Source: Ferrovibrio sp.
GTDB lineage: Bacteria; Pseudomonadota; Alphaproteobacteria; Ferrovibrionales; Ferrovibrionaceae
Reading direction: 5' to 3'
DNA length: 64,000 nt
NCBI RefSeq assembly: GCF_019636075.1
Contig: NZ_JAHBYG010000006.1
Span: forward strand, 1 to 64,000
The notes under the pieces are model-generated. The model did not search any database. It was given only the letters and a program-made list of their open reading frames with translations, and was not told the origin of the DNA. Positions within the stretch are counted from its first letter, which is position 1, and each line of letters starts with the position of its first letter. Below are positions 52,604-60,586 of the stretch, piece by piece. The position numbers were made by a program, and so were the translations under genes.

Positions 52604-53863
52604 ATGTCCGTGACCCCGATTTTTTCTGACCGCGTGATGGCACGGCTGGACGAACTCGGCCGTATCAGCGATGTAGCCGAGCATCTCACCCGCACCACTT
52701 ATACCCCGGCCCACAAACAGGCCAACGATCTGGTGGGCGGCTGGATGCGCGAAGCCGGCCTGCGCGTGCACCAGGATGGCATCGGCAATCTGATCGGCCG
52801 GCTGCCCGCCGTTGATAATGGCGCCCCCTGGCTGATGCTGGGGTCGCATCTCGATACCGTGCGCAATGCCGGCAAATACGATGGCATGCTGGGCGTTATC
52901 GCGGCGATTGCCTGCGTGGAGGAAATCCGCAAGCAGGGCCTCAGCCTGCCATTCGGCATCGAACTGGTGGGTTTCACCAACGAGGAAGGCACCCGTTTCG
53001 GCACCGCGATGACCGGCAGCCGCGCCATTGCCGGCACATTCGAGCCCGCCATGCTGGCCGCCAAGGACCGCGATGGCATCAGCTACGAACAGGCGATGCG
53101 CGAATTCGGCCTCGATCCCGCCGATATCGCCTCGTGCAAATGGCCGGCCGATATCGCTGGCCGCAAGCTGGCCGCCTTCATGGAATTGCATATCGAGCAG
53201 GGCCCGGTGCTGGAAGCCAACAATCTGGCGCTGGGCGTTGTTACCGCGATTTCCGGCGCCCGGCGCTATCGCGTGGAATTCAAGGGCCTGGCCGGACATG
53301 CCGGCACGGTGCCGATGGGCAGCCGCCGCGATGCCCTGCTGGCCGCAGCCGAAGCCGCGTTGTATATCGAGCGCCGCTGCACCGGCACGCCCACGCTTGT
53401 GGGCACCGTGGGCCAGATGGAAGCGCTGCCCGGCGCGGTGAACGTGATCCCCGGCCTGGCGCGGTTCTCCATCGATATCCGCGCCGGGGTGGATGCCGTG
53501 CGCGATCTGGCTGCCGATGATGTGCTGGCGGAAGTGCAGGCGATTGCCAAACGCCGCAATGTGGAGGCGACCGTCACGCCGCTTTACAACAGCGCCGCCA
53601 CGCCCTGCGATCCGCGCCTGATGGATGCCGTGGAGGCCGCCATCAAGGCGCAGAATGTGCCCGGCATGCATCTGCCCTCGGGCGCGGGGCATGATGCCAT
53701 GACGATTGCCGATCTCTGCCCGGTGGGTATGATCTTCATGCGCTGCACGCGCGGCATCAGCCATAATCCGCTGGAAGCCGTGTTGCCCCAGGATGTGGAA
53801 CTGGCCACGGCGGCGCTGTATCACTTCATCACGCATTTTGACCCGGCCGCGCTCGCGGCCTGA
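52604..53863 (+). CDS. allC: Allantoate amidohydrolase (M20 carbamoylase family)
   Basis: A 419-residue binuclear metalloenzyme. GSHLDTVRNAGKYDGMLGV (about residues 84-102) supplies the His and the bridging Asp, FTNEEGTRFG (about 126) the Glu pair, and MELHIEQGPVLE the dimer-site region of the N-carbamoyl amidohydrolase group. It turns allantoate into ureidoglycine, CO2 and ammonia. Hydantoinase-associated N-carbamoyl-amino-acid amidase is the close alternative, but puuE and the urate genes around it make AllC the better call. Divergent from the glycerate kinase gene, 68 bases away. Confidence 0.85.
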   Translation: MSVTPIFSDRVMARLDELGRISDVAEHLTRTTYTPAHKQANDLVGGWMREAGLRVHQDGIGNLIGRLPAVDNGAPWLMLGSHLDTVRNAGKYDGMLGVIAAIACVEEIRKQGLSLPFGIELVGFTNEEGTRFGTAMTGSRAIAGTFEPAMLAAKDRDGISYEQAMREFGLDPADIASCKWPADIAGRKLAAFMELHIEQGPVLEANNLALGVVTAISGARRYRVEFKGLAGHAGTVPMGSRRDALLAAAEAALYIERRCTGTPTLVGTVGQMEALPGAVNVIPGLARFSIDIRAGVDAVRDLAADDVLAEVQAIAKRRNVEATVTPLYNSAATPCDPRLMDAVEAAIKAQNVPGMHLPSGAGHDAMTIADLCPVGMIFMRCTRGISHNPLEAVLPQDVELATAALYHFITHFDPAALAA

Positions 53864-53880
53864 GCTTTCCGGAGTCCGTC

Positions 53881-55119
53881 ATGCCCGTTTCCTCGCATGT
53901 TTCCCTGCATGCCTTCATCGCCAGCCAGCAGGATGCCATGCGCAGCATGCTGGCCGAATTGGTGAAGGTGCCATCCGACAATCCGCCCGGCGATTGCGCG
54001 CCCCATGCCGCCCGCGCCGCGCAATTGCTGGAAGCCTTGGGCCTGGAGGTGGAGCGCCATCCGGTGCCGGAAGCCGAATGCCGTGCCAATGGCATGATCT
54101 CCTGCACCAACCTGATCGTGCGCCATCGCTTCGGCCCCGGCGGCCCGGTGGTGGCGCTGAATGCCCATGGCGATGTGGTGGCGCCGGGCGAGGGTTGGAG
54201 CGTCGATCCCTATGCCGCCGTGGTGAAGGATGGCGTGATGTATGGCCGTGGTGTGGCGGTGTCGAAATCCGATTTCGTCACCTATGCCTATGCTTTGCTG
54301 GCGCTCAAGGCCGCCGGCAATCTCAAGCGCGGCGCCATCGAACTGCATCTCACCTATGACGAGGAAGCCGGCGGCGCCATCGGCCCGGAATGGATTCTCG
54401 CCAAGGGCCTCAGCAAGCCCGATTACGCTTTCTCGGCGGGTTTTTCCTATGCCGTCACCACCGCGCATAACGGCTGCCTGCATCTGGAAGTGACGGTGAG
54501 CGGCAAATCCGCCCATGCCGCCCGGCCCGATACCGGGCATGACGCGCTGGAAGCCGCCACGGCGGTGCTGAACGCGCTCTATGCCTATCGCGATGGCCTG
54601 GGCGCACAGCGCTCGCAGGTGCCGGGCATCGTGTCGCCGTCCATGGTGGTGGGGCTGATCAAGGGCGGCATCAACACCAATGTGGTGCCGGATAAGGTCA
54701 GCTTCCGGCTGGATCGCCGCATGATCCCGGAGGAGCAGCCGGAAGCGGTGGAAGCTGGTCTGCGCGAGGTGATCGCCAAGGCGGTGGCCGGCCTGCCCGG
54801 CATTTCCGTGCGGGTGGATCGCATCATGCTGGCGCGGCCCTTCAGCGCCGTGCCGGGCGTGGAAAAACTGATCGCTATCCTCACCCAAGAGGCCACGCGC
54901 ATCATGGGCGTGGCGGTGGGCACCGAAGGCATCCCGCTTTATACCGATGCGCGGCATTATTCGGCGGCCGGCATCAAAACCGTGCTGTATGGCGCCGGCC
55001 CGCGCAATCTGCTGGAAGCCAATGGCCACCGCGCCGACGAAAAGCTGATCCTCACCGATCTCTACAAGGCCACCGAAGTGGTGGCGTCCACGCTGGAAAA
55101 ACTGCTGGGGGAAGCATGA
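53881..55119 (+). CDS. M20 hydrolase variant coupled to puuE
   Basis: A 412-residue protein of the ArgE/DapE/CPG2 group. NAHGDVVAPGEGW near residue 94, LTYDEEAGGAIG near 160, a dimerisation domain (about 195-300) and EANGHRADEKL near 380 keep most metal ligands. The bridging Asp, normally GRGxxDMK, reads GRGVAVSKSDF near residue 122, with Val at the Asp position. That makes ordinary peptidase activity doubtful unless the nearby Asp substitutes. It overlaps puuE by ATGA and follows allC by 17 bases, so it belongs to the ureide operon; a ureidoglycine- or carbamoyl-compound substrate is plausible. Confidence 0.8.
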   Translation: MPVSSHVSLHAFIASQQDAMRSMLAELVKVPSDNPPGDCAPHAARAAQLLEALGLEVERHPVPEAECRANGMISCTNLIVRHRFGPGGPVVALNAHGDVVAPGEGWSVDPYAAVVKDGVMYGRGVAVSKSDFVTYAYALLALKAAGNLKRGAIELHLTYDEEAGGAIGPEWILAKGLSKPDYAFSAGFSYAVTTAHNGCLHLEVTVSGKSAHAARPDTGHDALEAATAVLNALYAYRDGLGAQRSQVPGIVSPSMVVGLIKGGINTNVVPDKVSFRLDRRMIPEEQPEAVEAGLREVIAKAVAGLPGISVRVDRIMLARPFSAVPGVEKLIAILTQEATRIMGVAVGTEGIPLYTDARHYSAAGIKTVLYGAGPRNLLEANGHRADEKLILTDLYKATEVVASTLEKLLGEA

Positions 55120-56102
55120 GCCGCAAGCTTGCCGCCAAGGCCGGGCTGTTGAAGCTGCCCATGGGCAAGACGCCCTATCCGCGCGATCTGAAAGGCTATG
55201 GCGCGCATCCGCCCGATCCGCGCTGGCCCGGCAATGCCAATGTGGCGGTGTCCTTCGTGGTGAATTTCGAAGAGGGCGGCGAGCGCAACATCCTGCATGG
55301 CGATGCGGAATCGGAAGTCTTTCTGCATGAAGTGCCGGGCGGCACGCCGCGCCGGCGCATGCGCGACGAACAGGTGGAATCGGTTTACGAATACGGCACC
55401 CGCGCCGGCTTCTGGCGCATCATGCGCCTGTTTCAGGAACGCCGGCTGAATTTCACCTCCTACGCCGTGGGCATGGCGGTGGCGCGCTATCCGGAAGCCG
55501 TGCGGGCGATGGTGGAGCAGGGCCACGAGATCGCCTCCCATGGCTGGCGCTGGATCGATTACAGCCGCGTGCCGATTGCCACCGAACGCGCCCATATGAA
55601 GCTGGCGATTGCCGCCATCGAACAGGCAGCCGGCGAACGCCCGGTGGGCTGGTATACCGGGCGGCTATCGTCCAACACCCGCAAGCTGGTGATCGAGGAG
55701 GGCGGCTTCCTTTACGATTCCGATGCCTACGACGACGACCTGCCTTACTGGGTGCCGGCTTCAGGCGCGGGCAAAGGCAAGCAGGGCGCGAAGAAATCGC
55801 ATCTGGTGATCCCCTATACGTTCGACAACAACGACATGAAATTCGCCACGCTCAACGGCCTCGGCACCGGGCAGGATTTCTACGATTACCTCAAGGATGC
55901 CTTCGATTGCCTCTACGACGAAGGCCGCCGCGGCGCGCCGAAGATGATGTCGGTGGGCCTGCATTGCCGGCTCGCCGGCCGCCCCGGCCGCGCCCAGGCG
56001 CTGGCGCGCTTCCTTGATTACATCCAGGCGCATGACAATGTGTGGATCTGCCGCCGCTGCGACATCGCCGAACATTGGCATCGCGTGCATCCGCCGAAGT
56101 GA
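55116..56102 (+). CDS. puuE: Allantoinase, polysaccharide-deacetylase fold
   Basis: A 328-residue NodB-fold allantoinase that opens allantoin to allantoate without the metal site of classical allantoinases. YPRDLKGYGAHPPDPRWPG, NFEEGGERNILHGDAESE and SHGWRWIDY are the PuuE signature segments; WYTGRLSSNTRKLVIEEGGFLYDSD follows the known enzyme. It is the third gene of the + strand ureide operon. Start ATG lies inside the stop of the M20 gene. Confidence 0.93.
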   Translation: MSRKLAAKAGLLKLPMGKTPYPRDLKGYGAHPPDPRWPGNANVAVSFVVNFEEGGERNILHGDAESEVFLHEVPGGTPRRRMRDEQVESVYEYGTRAGFWRIMRLFQERRLNFTSYAVGMAVARYPEAVRAMVEQGHEIASHGWRWIDYSRVPIATERAHMKLAIAAIEQAAGERPVGWYTGRLSSNTRKLVIEEGGFLYDSDAYDDDLPYWVPASGAGKGKQGAKKSHLVIPYTFDNNDMKFATLNGLGTGQDFYDYLKDAFDCLYDEGRRGAPKMMSVGLHCRLAGRPGRAQALARFLDYIQAHDNVWICRRCDIAEHWHRVHPPK

Positions 56103-56148
56103 TTTTCAGCCTGTCGGTGCGGGCTCAAACAAACAGGGAGACGCTATA

Positions 56149-56517
56149 ATGCTGCGCAAGATTCTGATTGTTGCCATGGCCGCGCTTTTGCAATGCGCCA
56201 GCCTGCCGATCTCGGCCTGGGCCGCCGGCGCGATTGCCGTGGTGGATGAGGAAGGCGCCGATCCCGCCGATATCGGCTATGGCGTGGGCTATGGCGAAAA
56301 CCGCGACGAAGCCGCCAAGGAAGCCATGGCCGAATGCCGCAAGGCCGGCAACAAGGGCTGCAAGATCGCCGTGCGCTTCGATACCTGCGGCGCCTATGCC
56401 GCCTCCAAAACCCATTTCGGTGTCGGCTGGGGCGAAAGCAAGGCCATCGCCAGCAGCAAAGCCCTGGCCGAATGCGGCGGCAGCTGCAAACTGGTCGTCG
56501 CCGATTGCGACGAGTAA
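56149..56517 (+). CDS. DUF4189-like secreted protein
   Basis: A 122-residue exported protein: signal peptide about residues 1-26 (ending SAWAA), then a DUF4189-type domain with GYGVGYGENRDEAAKEAMAECRKAGNKGCKI and a second repeat GVGWGESKAIASSKALAECGGSCKL, each with a Cys pair that could form disulfides. Function unknown. GGGAG precedes the ATG at 56149. It is followed by terminator-like palindromes and then by the AT-rich insertion. Confidence 0.75.
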   Translation: MLRKILIVAMAALLQCASLPISAWAAGAIAVVDEEGADPADIGYGVGYGENRDEAAKEAMAECRKAGNKGCKIAVRFDTCGAYAASKTHFGVGWGESKAIASSKALAECGGSCKLVVADCDE

Positions 56518-56572
56518 ACCGCAGGTTTCCGGGGCCTGGCAATCCGCCTGGCCCTGGGGGCGGCTGATGCAG

Positions 56573-56630
56573 CCCCAGAAAACACAAAAGCCGCGTCATG
56601 ACGCGGTTCTGCAATAATTGGAAAATTGGA
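56573..56630. repeat. Direct repeat, outer copy of the tRNA-Gly terminator region
   Basis: This copy holds CCCCAGAAAACACAAAAG, the palindrome CCGCGTC-AT-GACGCGG and, 11 bases later, GGAAAATTGGA. The same elements recur in the same order at 57490-57548 next to tRNA-Gly. On the (-) strand the hairpin followed by CTTTTGTGTTTT is a good terminator and lies just after the DUF4145-like gene. Confidence 0.85.
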
Positions 56631-56632
56631 AT

Positions 56633-57325
56633 TTAATTTGCCGGATCTATCTTGCTTAGATCGCTCTCCAATTGCTCAATTCTTGCTGGCAATACATATA
56701 AATAAGAAATCAAGTAACTGAGAAGTTCTACGATCTGACGGGCCACTGCTTCATCAGGCTCAAGTTCCATATCAAAGTGGGCGCCTAGATTTCCTCCACT
56801 CCGAATGGCGTGAGATAGCGCGCTTAAAGGTGCGGAGAGATCTTTTTCTTCTTTTGCGGCATCAATCAGTTTGGCAAGTGGCAAATTTCGTTTTTCTTCT
56901 GGAACTAAAAATTTAAAAATGCCTTCAAGTGTTCGTCGACCTGAAACAGCAGCCGCTGCATAAATACCGGCATTATAAGATTCAATCGTTGAGATTAGAG
57001 CTCGTCTAAGAGGTGATGGAATAAAATCTACCTCAGAGGGCTCTGGGAAGAAATTTTGAGGGCTGGGATGCATATAAATTTCAGCAGAGTGGATGGTTGC
57101 CACCCCACTGGTATTGATTGACCAAAAACCGACCTTTCCATTACAGGAAGGACAATTTCCGGCGGCCGATACTGAATTCAGATGTCCCCCTGTTGAAAAG
57201 CCGTACAGAGTGAAAATCACTTTCGCATTACATTTTGGGCATATAGCACTTACGGCTGCAGGTCGAATCAGTCTGCCACTTATCTCGCAGCCCCGAATTG
57301 CAGAGGGATCAATCTTCTGCATCAT
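56633..57325 (-). CDS. DUF4145-like protein, AT-rich, probably acquired
   Basis: A 230-residue protein. CPKCNAKVIFTLYG and CPSCNGKVGFWSI (about residues 24-70) give four Cys of a zinc ribbon; the helical part ALISTIESYNAGIYAAAAVSGRRTLEGIFKFL and LIDAAKEEKDLS is the DUF4145 pattern, a domain often found alone or in restriction and defence loci. Codon use is far richer in A and T than in any neighbour. The gene lies exactly between two direct repeats and its stop is two bases from the outer one. This fits horizontal gain; a defence role is only a possibility. Confidence 0.8.
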   Translation of the reverse strand: MMQKIDPSAIRGCEISGRLIRPAAVSAICPKCNAKVIFTLYGFSTGGHLNSVSAAGNCPSCNGKVGFWSINTSGVATIHSAEIYMHPSPQNFFPEPSEVDFIPSPLRRALISTIESYNAGIYAAAAVSGRRTLEGIFKFLVPEEKRNLPLAKLIDAAKEEKDLSAPLSALSHAIRSGGNLGAHFDMELEPDEAVARQIVELLSYLISYLYVLPARIEQLESDLSKIDPAN

Positions 57326-57489
57326 TTTTTCCCTGATTAACGATGTTTCCTTGATTACTTATAACGTTTTGATTGTGCATTTCAGGAAATTTATAAATAT
57401 AACTAGTTTTTCCGCCCGATTAAGTTGGTCTGTAACCGCCCGGTGACCACGGGCTCCCTGGCCCCGGTCAGGCTGCTCCCTGCATCAAC

Positions 57490-57548
57490 CCCCAGAAAAC
57501 ACAAAAGCCGCGTCGTGGACGCGGCTTTGAGATGTTCGGAAAATTGGA
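57490..57548. repeat. Direct repeat, tRNA-proximal copy with terminator
   Basis: The copy carries CCCCAGAAAACACAAAAG, CCGCGTC-GTG-GACGCGG-CTTT and GGAAAATTGGA, whose last four bases are the encoded CCA end and discriminator of tRNA-Gly. On the (-) strand the hairpin plus TTTTGTGTTTT is the tRNA-Gly terminator. Confidence 0.85.
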
Positions 57549-57619
57549 GCGGGCGATGAGATTCGAACTCACGACCCCAACCTTGGCAAGGTTGTGCTCT
57601 ACCCCTGAGCTACGCCCGC
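57545..57619 (-). tRNA. tRNA-Gly (anticodon GCC)
   Basis: Reading the (-) strand, GCGGGCG pairs with CGCCCGC in the acceptor stem, the D arm is GCTCAGGGGTAGAGC, the anticodon arm CAACC-TTGCCAA-GGTTG shows GCC, and the T arm has GTGAG-TTCGAAT-CTCAT. The CCA end is encoded (57545-57547). Confidence 0.97.
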
Positions 57620-57921
57620 TCGGCGGCAAGGACGGTCAAGCCGGCCCGTTGCAGCGCCGGACTATAGCGGCCGTTTTCCGCTTTGCAAGCGTCGGATGGC
57701 ACAAAAAAATCCGTTTTTATACCGGGGCTTGGCCGGGGTTGGGCTTGGGCATAGCCGGGCGGCTGGGGGCGGTGGCCCGGCTCGGGCGGGTTTAGGGCTT
57801 GCGCCTGCGGTCCGGGTCGAGTATCAGGATGCCGCCTCGCGCGCCGGCCCTGGGTTTATCCCGCAAGCCATGGCGCGCCGACCGGCCGGCCGGGCCCGCT
57901 TCTGCGCTGCCCAGCCCCCAG
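57620..57921. other. Gap between the two tRNA genes
   Basis: About 300 very GC-rich bases lie between tRNA-Gly and tRNA-Glu. Open frames here have no ribosome site or protein-like composition. A run of A with ATCC then GTTTTTATA at about 57703-57722 may belong to promoters of the tRNA-Gly gene. I see no further structure. Confidence 0.6.
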
Positions 57922-57997
57922 GTCCCCTTCGTCTAGAGGCCTAGGACGGCGCCCTCTCACGGCGCAAACAGGGGTTCGAATCCCCTAGGGGACGCCA
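57922..57997 (+). tRNA. tRNA-Glu (anticodon CTC)
   Basis: GTCCCCT pairs with AGGGGAC, the D arm starts TCGTCTAGAGGCC, the anticodon arm GCGCC-CTCTCAC-GGCGC shows CTC, and the T arm is CAGGGG-TTCGAAT-CCCCT. Discriminator G and encoded CCA end at 57997. It follows E. coli tRNA-Glu closely outside the anticodon stem. Confidence 0.97.
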
Positions 57998-58054
57998 TTC
58001 TCGTACAAAACCGGGAATACAAATCGCACGCTATCGCCCCTCAAGGCCCTGCCC

Positions 58055-58435
58055 TCAGGGTATGGGCGTCGGCTGATACAGGATCAGCTGCCAGGTGCTG
58101 CCGCGTTTCTGCCAGAGCACGGCAAACAGATTGTTGAGGCTGCGCCGCGCGCCGTCCATTTCGATTTCCGCTGCCATCCGGCCGGTCACCAGGGCGGCGG
58201 CATCGCCCAGCGGGCGGATCGCCTGGTCATGCATGGCGATGCTCAGATAGCGCACAAAGCCGCTGCCCAGCTTTTCCAGATACTGCGCCTTGCTGTCGCT
58301 CTGGGCATTGGAATGGGTGTAGAGCAGATCCGGCGCCAGCAGCGCATCCATCGCCGCCGTATCGCCATCCAGCATGGCCTGCCGGCGCGCCGCTTCCAGC
58401 CGGCGGATGTCTGCGATGGTGGTTTCGTCGCTCAT
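58055..58435 (-). CDS. SnoaL/DUF4440-like NTF2-fold protein
   Basis: A 126-residue NTF2-fold protein: IADIRRLEAARRQAMLDGDTAAMDALLAPDLLYTHSNAQSDSKAQYLEKL is typical of DUF4440 and polyketide-cyclase-like domains, and the C-terminus VLWQKRGSTWQLILYQPTPIP gives the closing strand. Such proteins act as small isomerases, hydrolases or ligand carriers. It follows the GT39-like gene by 23 bases on the same strand, but has no evident link to glycans. Confidence 0.78.
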   Translation of the reverse strand: MSDETTIADIRRLEAARRQAMLDGDTAAMDALLAPDLLYTHSNAQSDSKAQYLEKLGSGFVRYLSIAMHDQAIRPLGDAAALVTGRMAAEIEMDGARRSLNNLFAVLWQKRGSTWQLILYQPTPIP

Positions 58436-58458
58436 GGCATCCTCCGGTTTCCGGTTTT

Positions 58459-59856
58459 TTATCTGCGGCGTTTCGGCGCCGCCCAGGTGAGGCCCAGCGC
58501 GGCCAGCGTGAGCAAGGCCGGCTCCATCGGCACGCGGAAGCGCGATTGCCCGAGGAACAGATAGCTCAGCGTGAAATAGATCAGCTCGGCCAGCAACAGC
58601 AGCAGCAGGCCGGTCTCGCCCTGGCGCCATAGCCGCCACAGGCCGAACAATCCAGCCAGGCGCATCAGCAGCGCAAAAGCGGCGGTGAGCATCACCAGCA
58701 GCGGATAGACCACCTGGCCCTGGCCGAGAAAATCCCGCGCGAAGGCGGCCAGGCCCTGCCAGCGATAGCTTTGCAGGAATTGCGTGGGCGTTTCGCCCGG
58801 CAGGTCCAAGTAATTCTTGGCATTGGCCGCGCCGCCGCCCACCAGCAGGGCAGCCCAGGAACGCAGCAAGCCCTTGGCCAGCGTTACCGGCGATTGTTGC
58901 AACAGCAGCGGCCCGATCACGCTGGCGGCAAAGGCCGAACGTTCCACCGCCGGGCGGTTTTCGAAATCGCTCAGCCCGGCCTTTTCGGCCGCTTCGTTGA
59001 TCAGGCGATATCGCTGGCTGGAGGCCTCGCTGGCCGAAAGCCCCTGGCCGATCTGCAACAGCTCCACATATTGGTCGGAAAGATAGAAGCCGGCATTGCT
59101 GGTGAAAAACGGCTTGCCGAATTCGGCCGCGTTGCGGGCAAACCACGGCGCCACGCAGAGCATGGCCGCCAGCGTCATCGCAATGCCGGCGGTGATGATG
59201 CCTTGCGGCGGCTTGCGCCGTGCGCCGCTATGCAGCGGGGCGGCGATCAGCGCCAGGATCGGCAGCAGGAAAGGCAGCAGCGGAATCGCATACAGCGCCA
59301 CCGGGCGGGTGAGCGTGGCCAGGCCCAGCAGCAGGCCCACGCCGATGGCGCGCATCCAGCCGGGCATCAGCGCCTGCCGCCAGATACCCACCAGCGCCAG
59401 GGTGGCCAGCAGGGTGAACAGGCTTTCCGGCTGCACCAGATGCGCGGTGAACAACGCATTGGGATTGAACAGCACCAGCAATTGCGCCAGGTCGCGGGCA
59501 TTGTCCAGCGGTCGCGGCAGCAGGCCGCGCACGGCCAGTGCGGTGGCCCACAGCATGGCCAGTTGCAGCATCACGATGGCATTCAGCGCGGCAGGCCAGG
59601 ATAGCAGGCCCACGATGGGCGCCAGAAAGATCGAATAGAGCGGCGGCGCAAAGCTGAGCGGCACATCCAGCGCCTCCGGCCCGCTGGCCAGGATGCCATG
59701 CTGCCACAGGGTTTTTGCCGGGCCCATATACACCGCCGCATCGCCGCCATGCAGATAGGTGGCTTCGGGCGCGGCCCAAAACAGCAGCAGCAGATTCAGT
59801 GCGATGAAAATCGCCGCCAATGTACCTTGCCGGCCAAGCCGCAGTTTCCACTTCAT
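58459..59856 (-). CDS. GT39/ArnT-like membrane glycosyltransferase
   Basis: A 465-residue polytopic protein with about ten membrane segments. An Asp near the N-terminal first loop (TYLHGGDAAVYMGPAK) followed by the periplasmic-loop pattern LTRPVALYAIPLLPFLLP resembles lipid-linked-sugar-dependent mannosyltransferases of the GT39/PMT/ArnT fold. It would move a sugar from polyprenyl phosphate to a glycan or protein outside the inner membrane. It overlaps the methyltransferase stop by ATGA and so belongs to a three-gene glycan unit. Direct acceptor unknown. Confidence 0.72.
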   Translation of the reverse strand: MKWKLRLGRQGTLAAIFIALNLLLLFWAAPEATYLHGGDAAVYMGPAKTLWQHGILASGPEALDVPLSFAPPLYSIFLAPIVGLLSWPAALNAIVMLQLAMLWATALAVRGLLPRPLDNARDLAQLLVLFNPNALFTAHLVQPESLFTLLATLALVGIWRQALMPGWMRAIGVGLLLGLATLTRPVALYAIPLLPFLLPILALIAAPLHSGARRKPPQGIITAGIAMTLAAMLCVAPWFARNAAEFGKPFFTSNAGFYLSDQYVELLQIGQGLSASEASSQRYRLINEAAEKAGLSDFENRPAVERSAFAASVIGPLLLQQSPVTLAKGLLRSWAALLVGGGAANAKNYLDLPGETPTQFLQSYRWQGLAAFARDFLGQGQVVYPLLVMLTAAFALLMRLAGLFGLWRLWRQGETGLLLLLLAELIYFTLSYLFLGQSRFRVPMEPALLTLAALGLTWAAPKRRR

Positions 59857-60584
59857 TGCGTGCGCTCCAACACGGTCAGCAGCCGGAAGGCCATCAGCGG
59901 GCCCAGCGCTGGCATCAGCCGGTCTTCCAGCCGCAGCAGCGGTGCGGCGGCAAAACCCGGCAACAGCGACCAGGCCTTGAAGCCGCCCGAAAGCGGATAG
60001 GCAAACAGCGACAGCCAATCGGCGCGCAGCAGCCGCAGGCCGGGCATCGTGGCCGCCAGCTTCCTGGCATCGCGGCGAAACAACAGCGTGGGTATCGCCT
60101 GGTTGGAATCCCAGGGATTGCCTGGATCGCATTGCGGCGTGTCGCTCAAGGGTTCGGCCTGCATGCGCACCGGCTCGGGATGAAACAGGTGGAAAAACAC
60201 ACGGCTCAGCGGCGTGATGCCGGGTTCGATCAGCACCAGCCGGCCGCCCGGCCGCAACACACGCTGCGCCTCGGCCAGAAAACGCTTCGGATAAGCCAGG
60301 TGATGCAGCACATCCACCATCACGATATTGCCGAAGCTGCAATCGGCAAAAGGCAAGGCCTGGGCATCGGCCACCGCATCCAGCCAGGGCGCCGCGGCGA
60401 TATCGGTGGAGATTGCGTCCGGCAGGAAGCTTTTCAGATTGCCCGAGCCGCCGCCGATTTCCAGCGTGCGGCCCTGGGGCTGGCAATGCGCCAGGATGCG
60501 GCGGTAATAATCCTGGTAGATCGCGCGCAGCACGGGCTTGCGCTGCCAGGCGGCGCGATAATCGGTCGCCGCCTCGTCGCCCAT
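59853..60584 (-). CDS. SAM-dependent methyltransferase
   Basis: A 243-residue class I methyltransferase. TLEIGGGSGNLKSFLP near residue 40 is the AdoMet loop, VMVDVLHHLAYPKRFLAEAQRVLRPGGRLVLIEPG completes the fold, and the C-terminal half is hydrophobic and Leu/Pro-rich, suggesting membrane contact. It lies two bases after the methyltransferase-GT2 fusion gene and overlaps the GT39-like gene, so it probably modifies the glycan or the lipid-linked sugar handled by those proteins. Confidence 0.82.
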   Translation of the reverse strand: MGDEAATDYRAAWQRKPVLRAIYQDYYRRILAHCQPQGRTLEIGGGSGNLKSFLPDAISTDIAAAPWLDAVADAQALPFADCSFGNIVMVDVLHHLAYPKRFLAEAQRVLRPGGRLVLIEPGITPLSRVFFHLFHPEPVRMQAEPLSDTPQCDPGNPWDSNQAIPTLLFRRDARKLAATMPGLRLLRADWLSLFAYPLSGGFKAWSLLPGFAAAPLLRLEDRLMPALGPLMAFRLLTVLERTQ

Positions 60585-60586
60585 GT

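Noticed and set aside
56573-57619. Integrated phage or integrative element at tRNA-Gly
   Set aside because: No integrase, excisionase or other mobility gene exists between the repeats, only one DUF4145-like gene; kept as a cassette-like insertion instead.
57532-57795. Small open frame across tRNA-Gly
   Set aside because: It runs through the tRNA gene and its translation (MRFELTTPTLARLCS type) is the well-known false protein from tRNA sequence.
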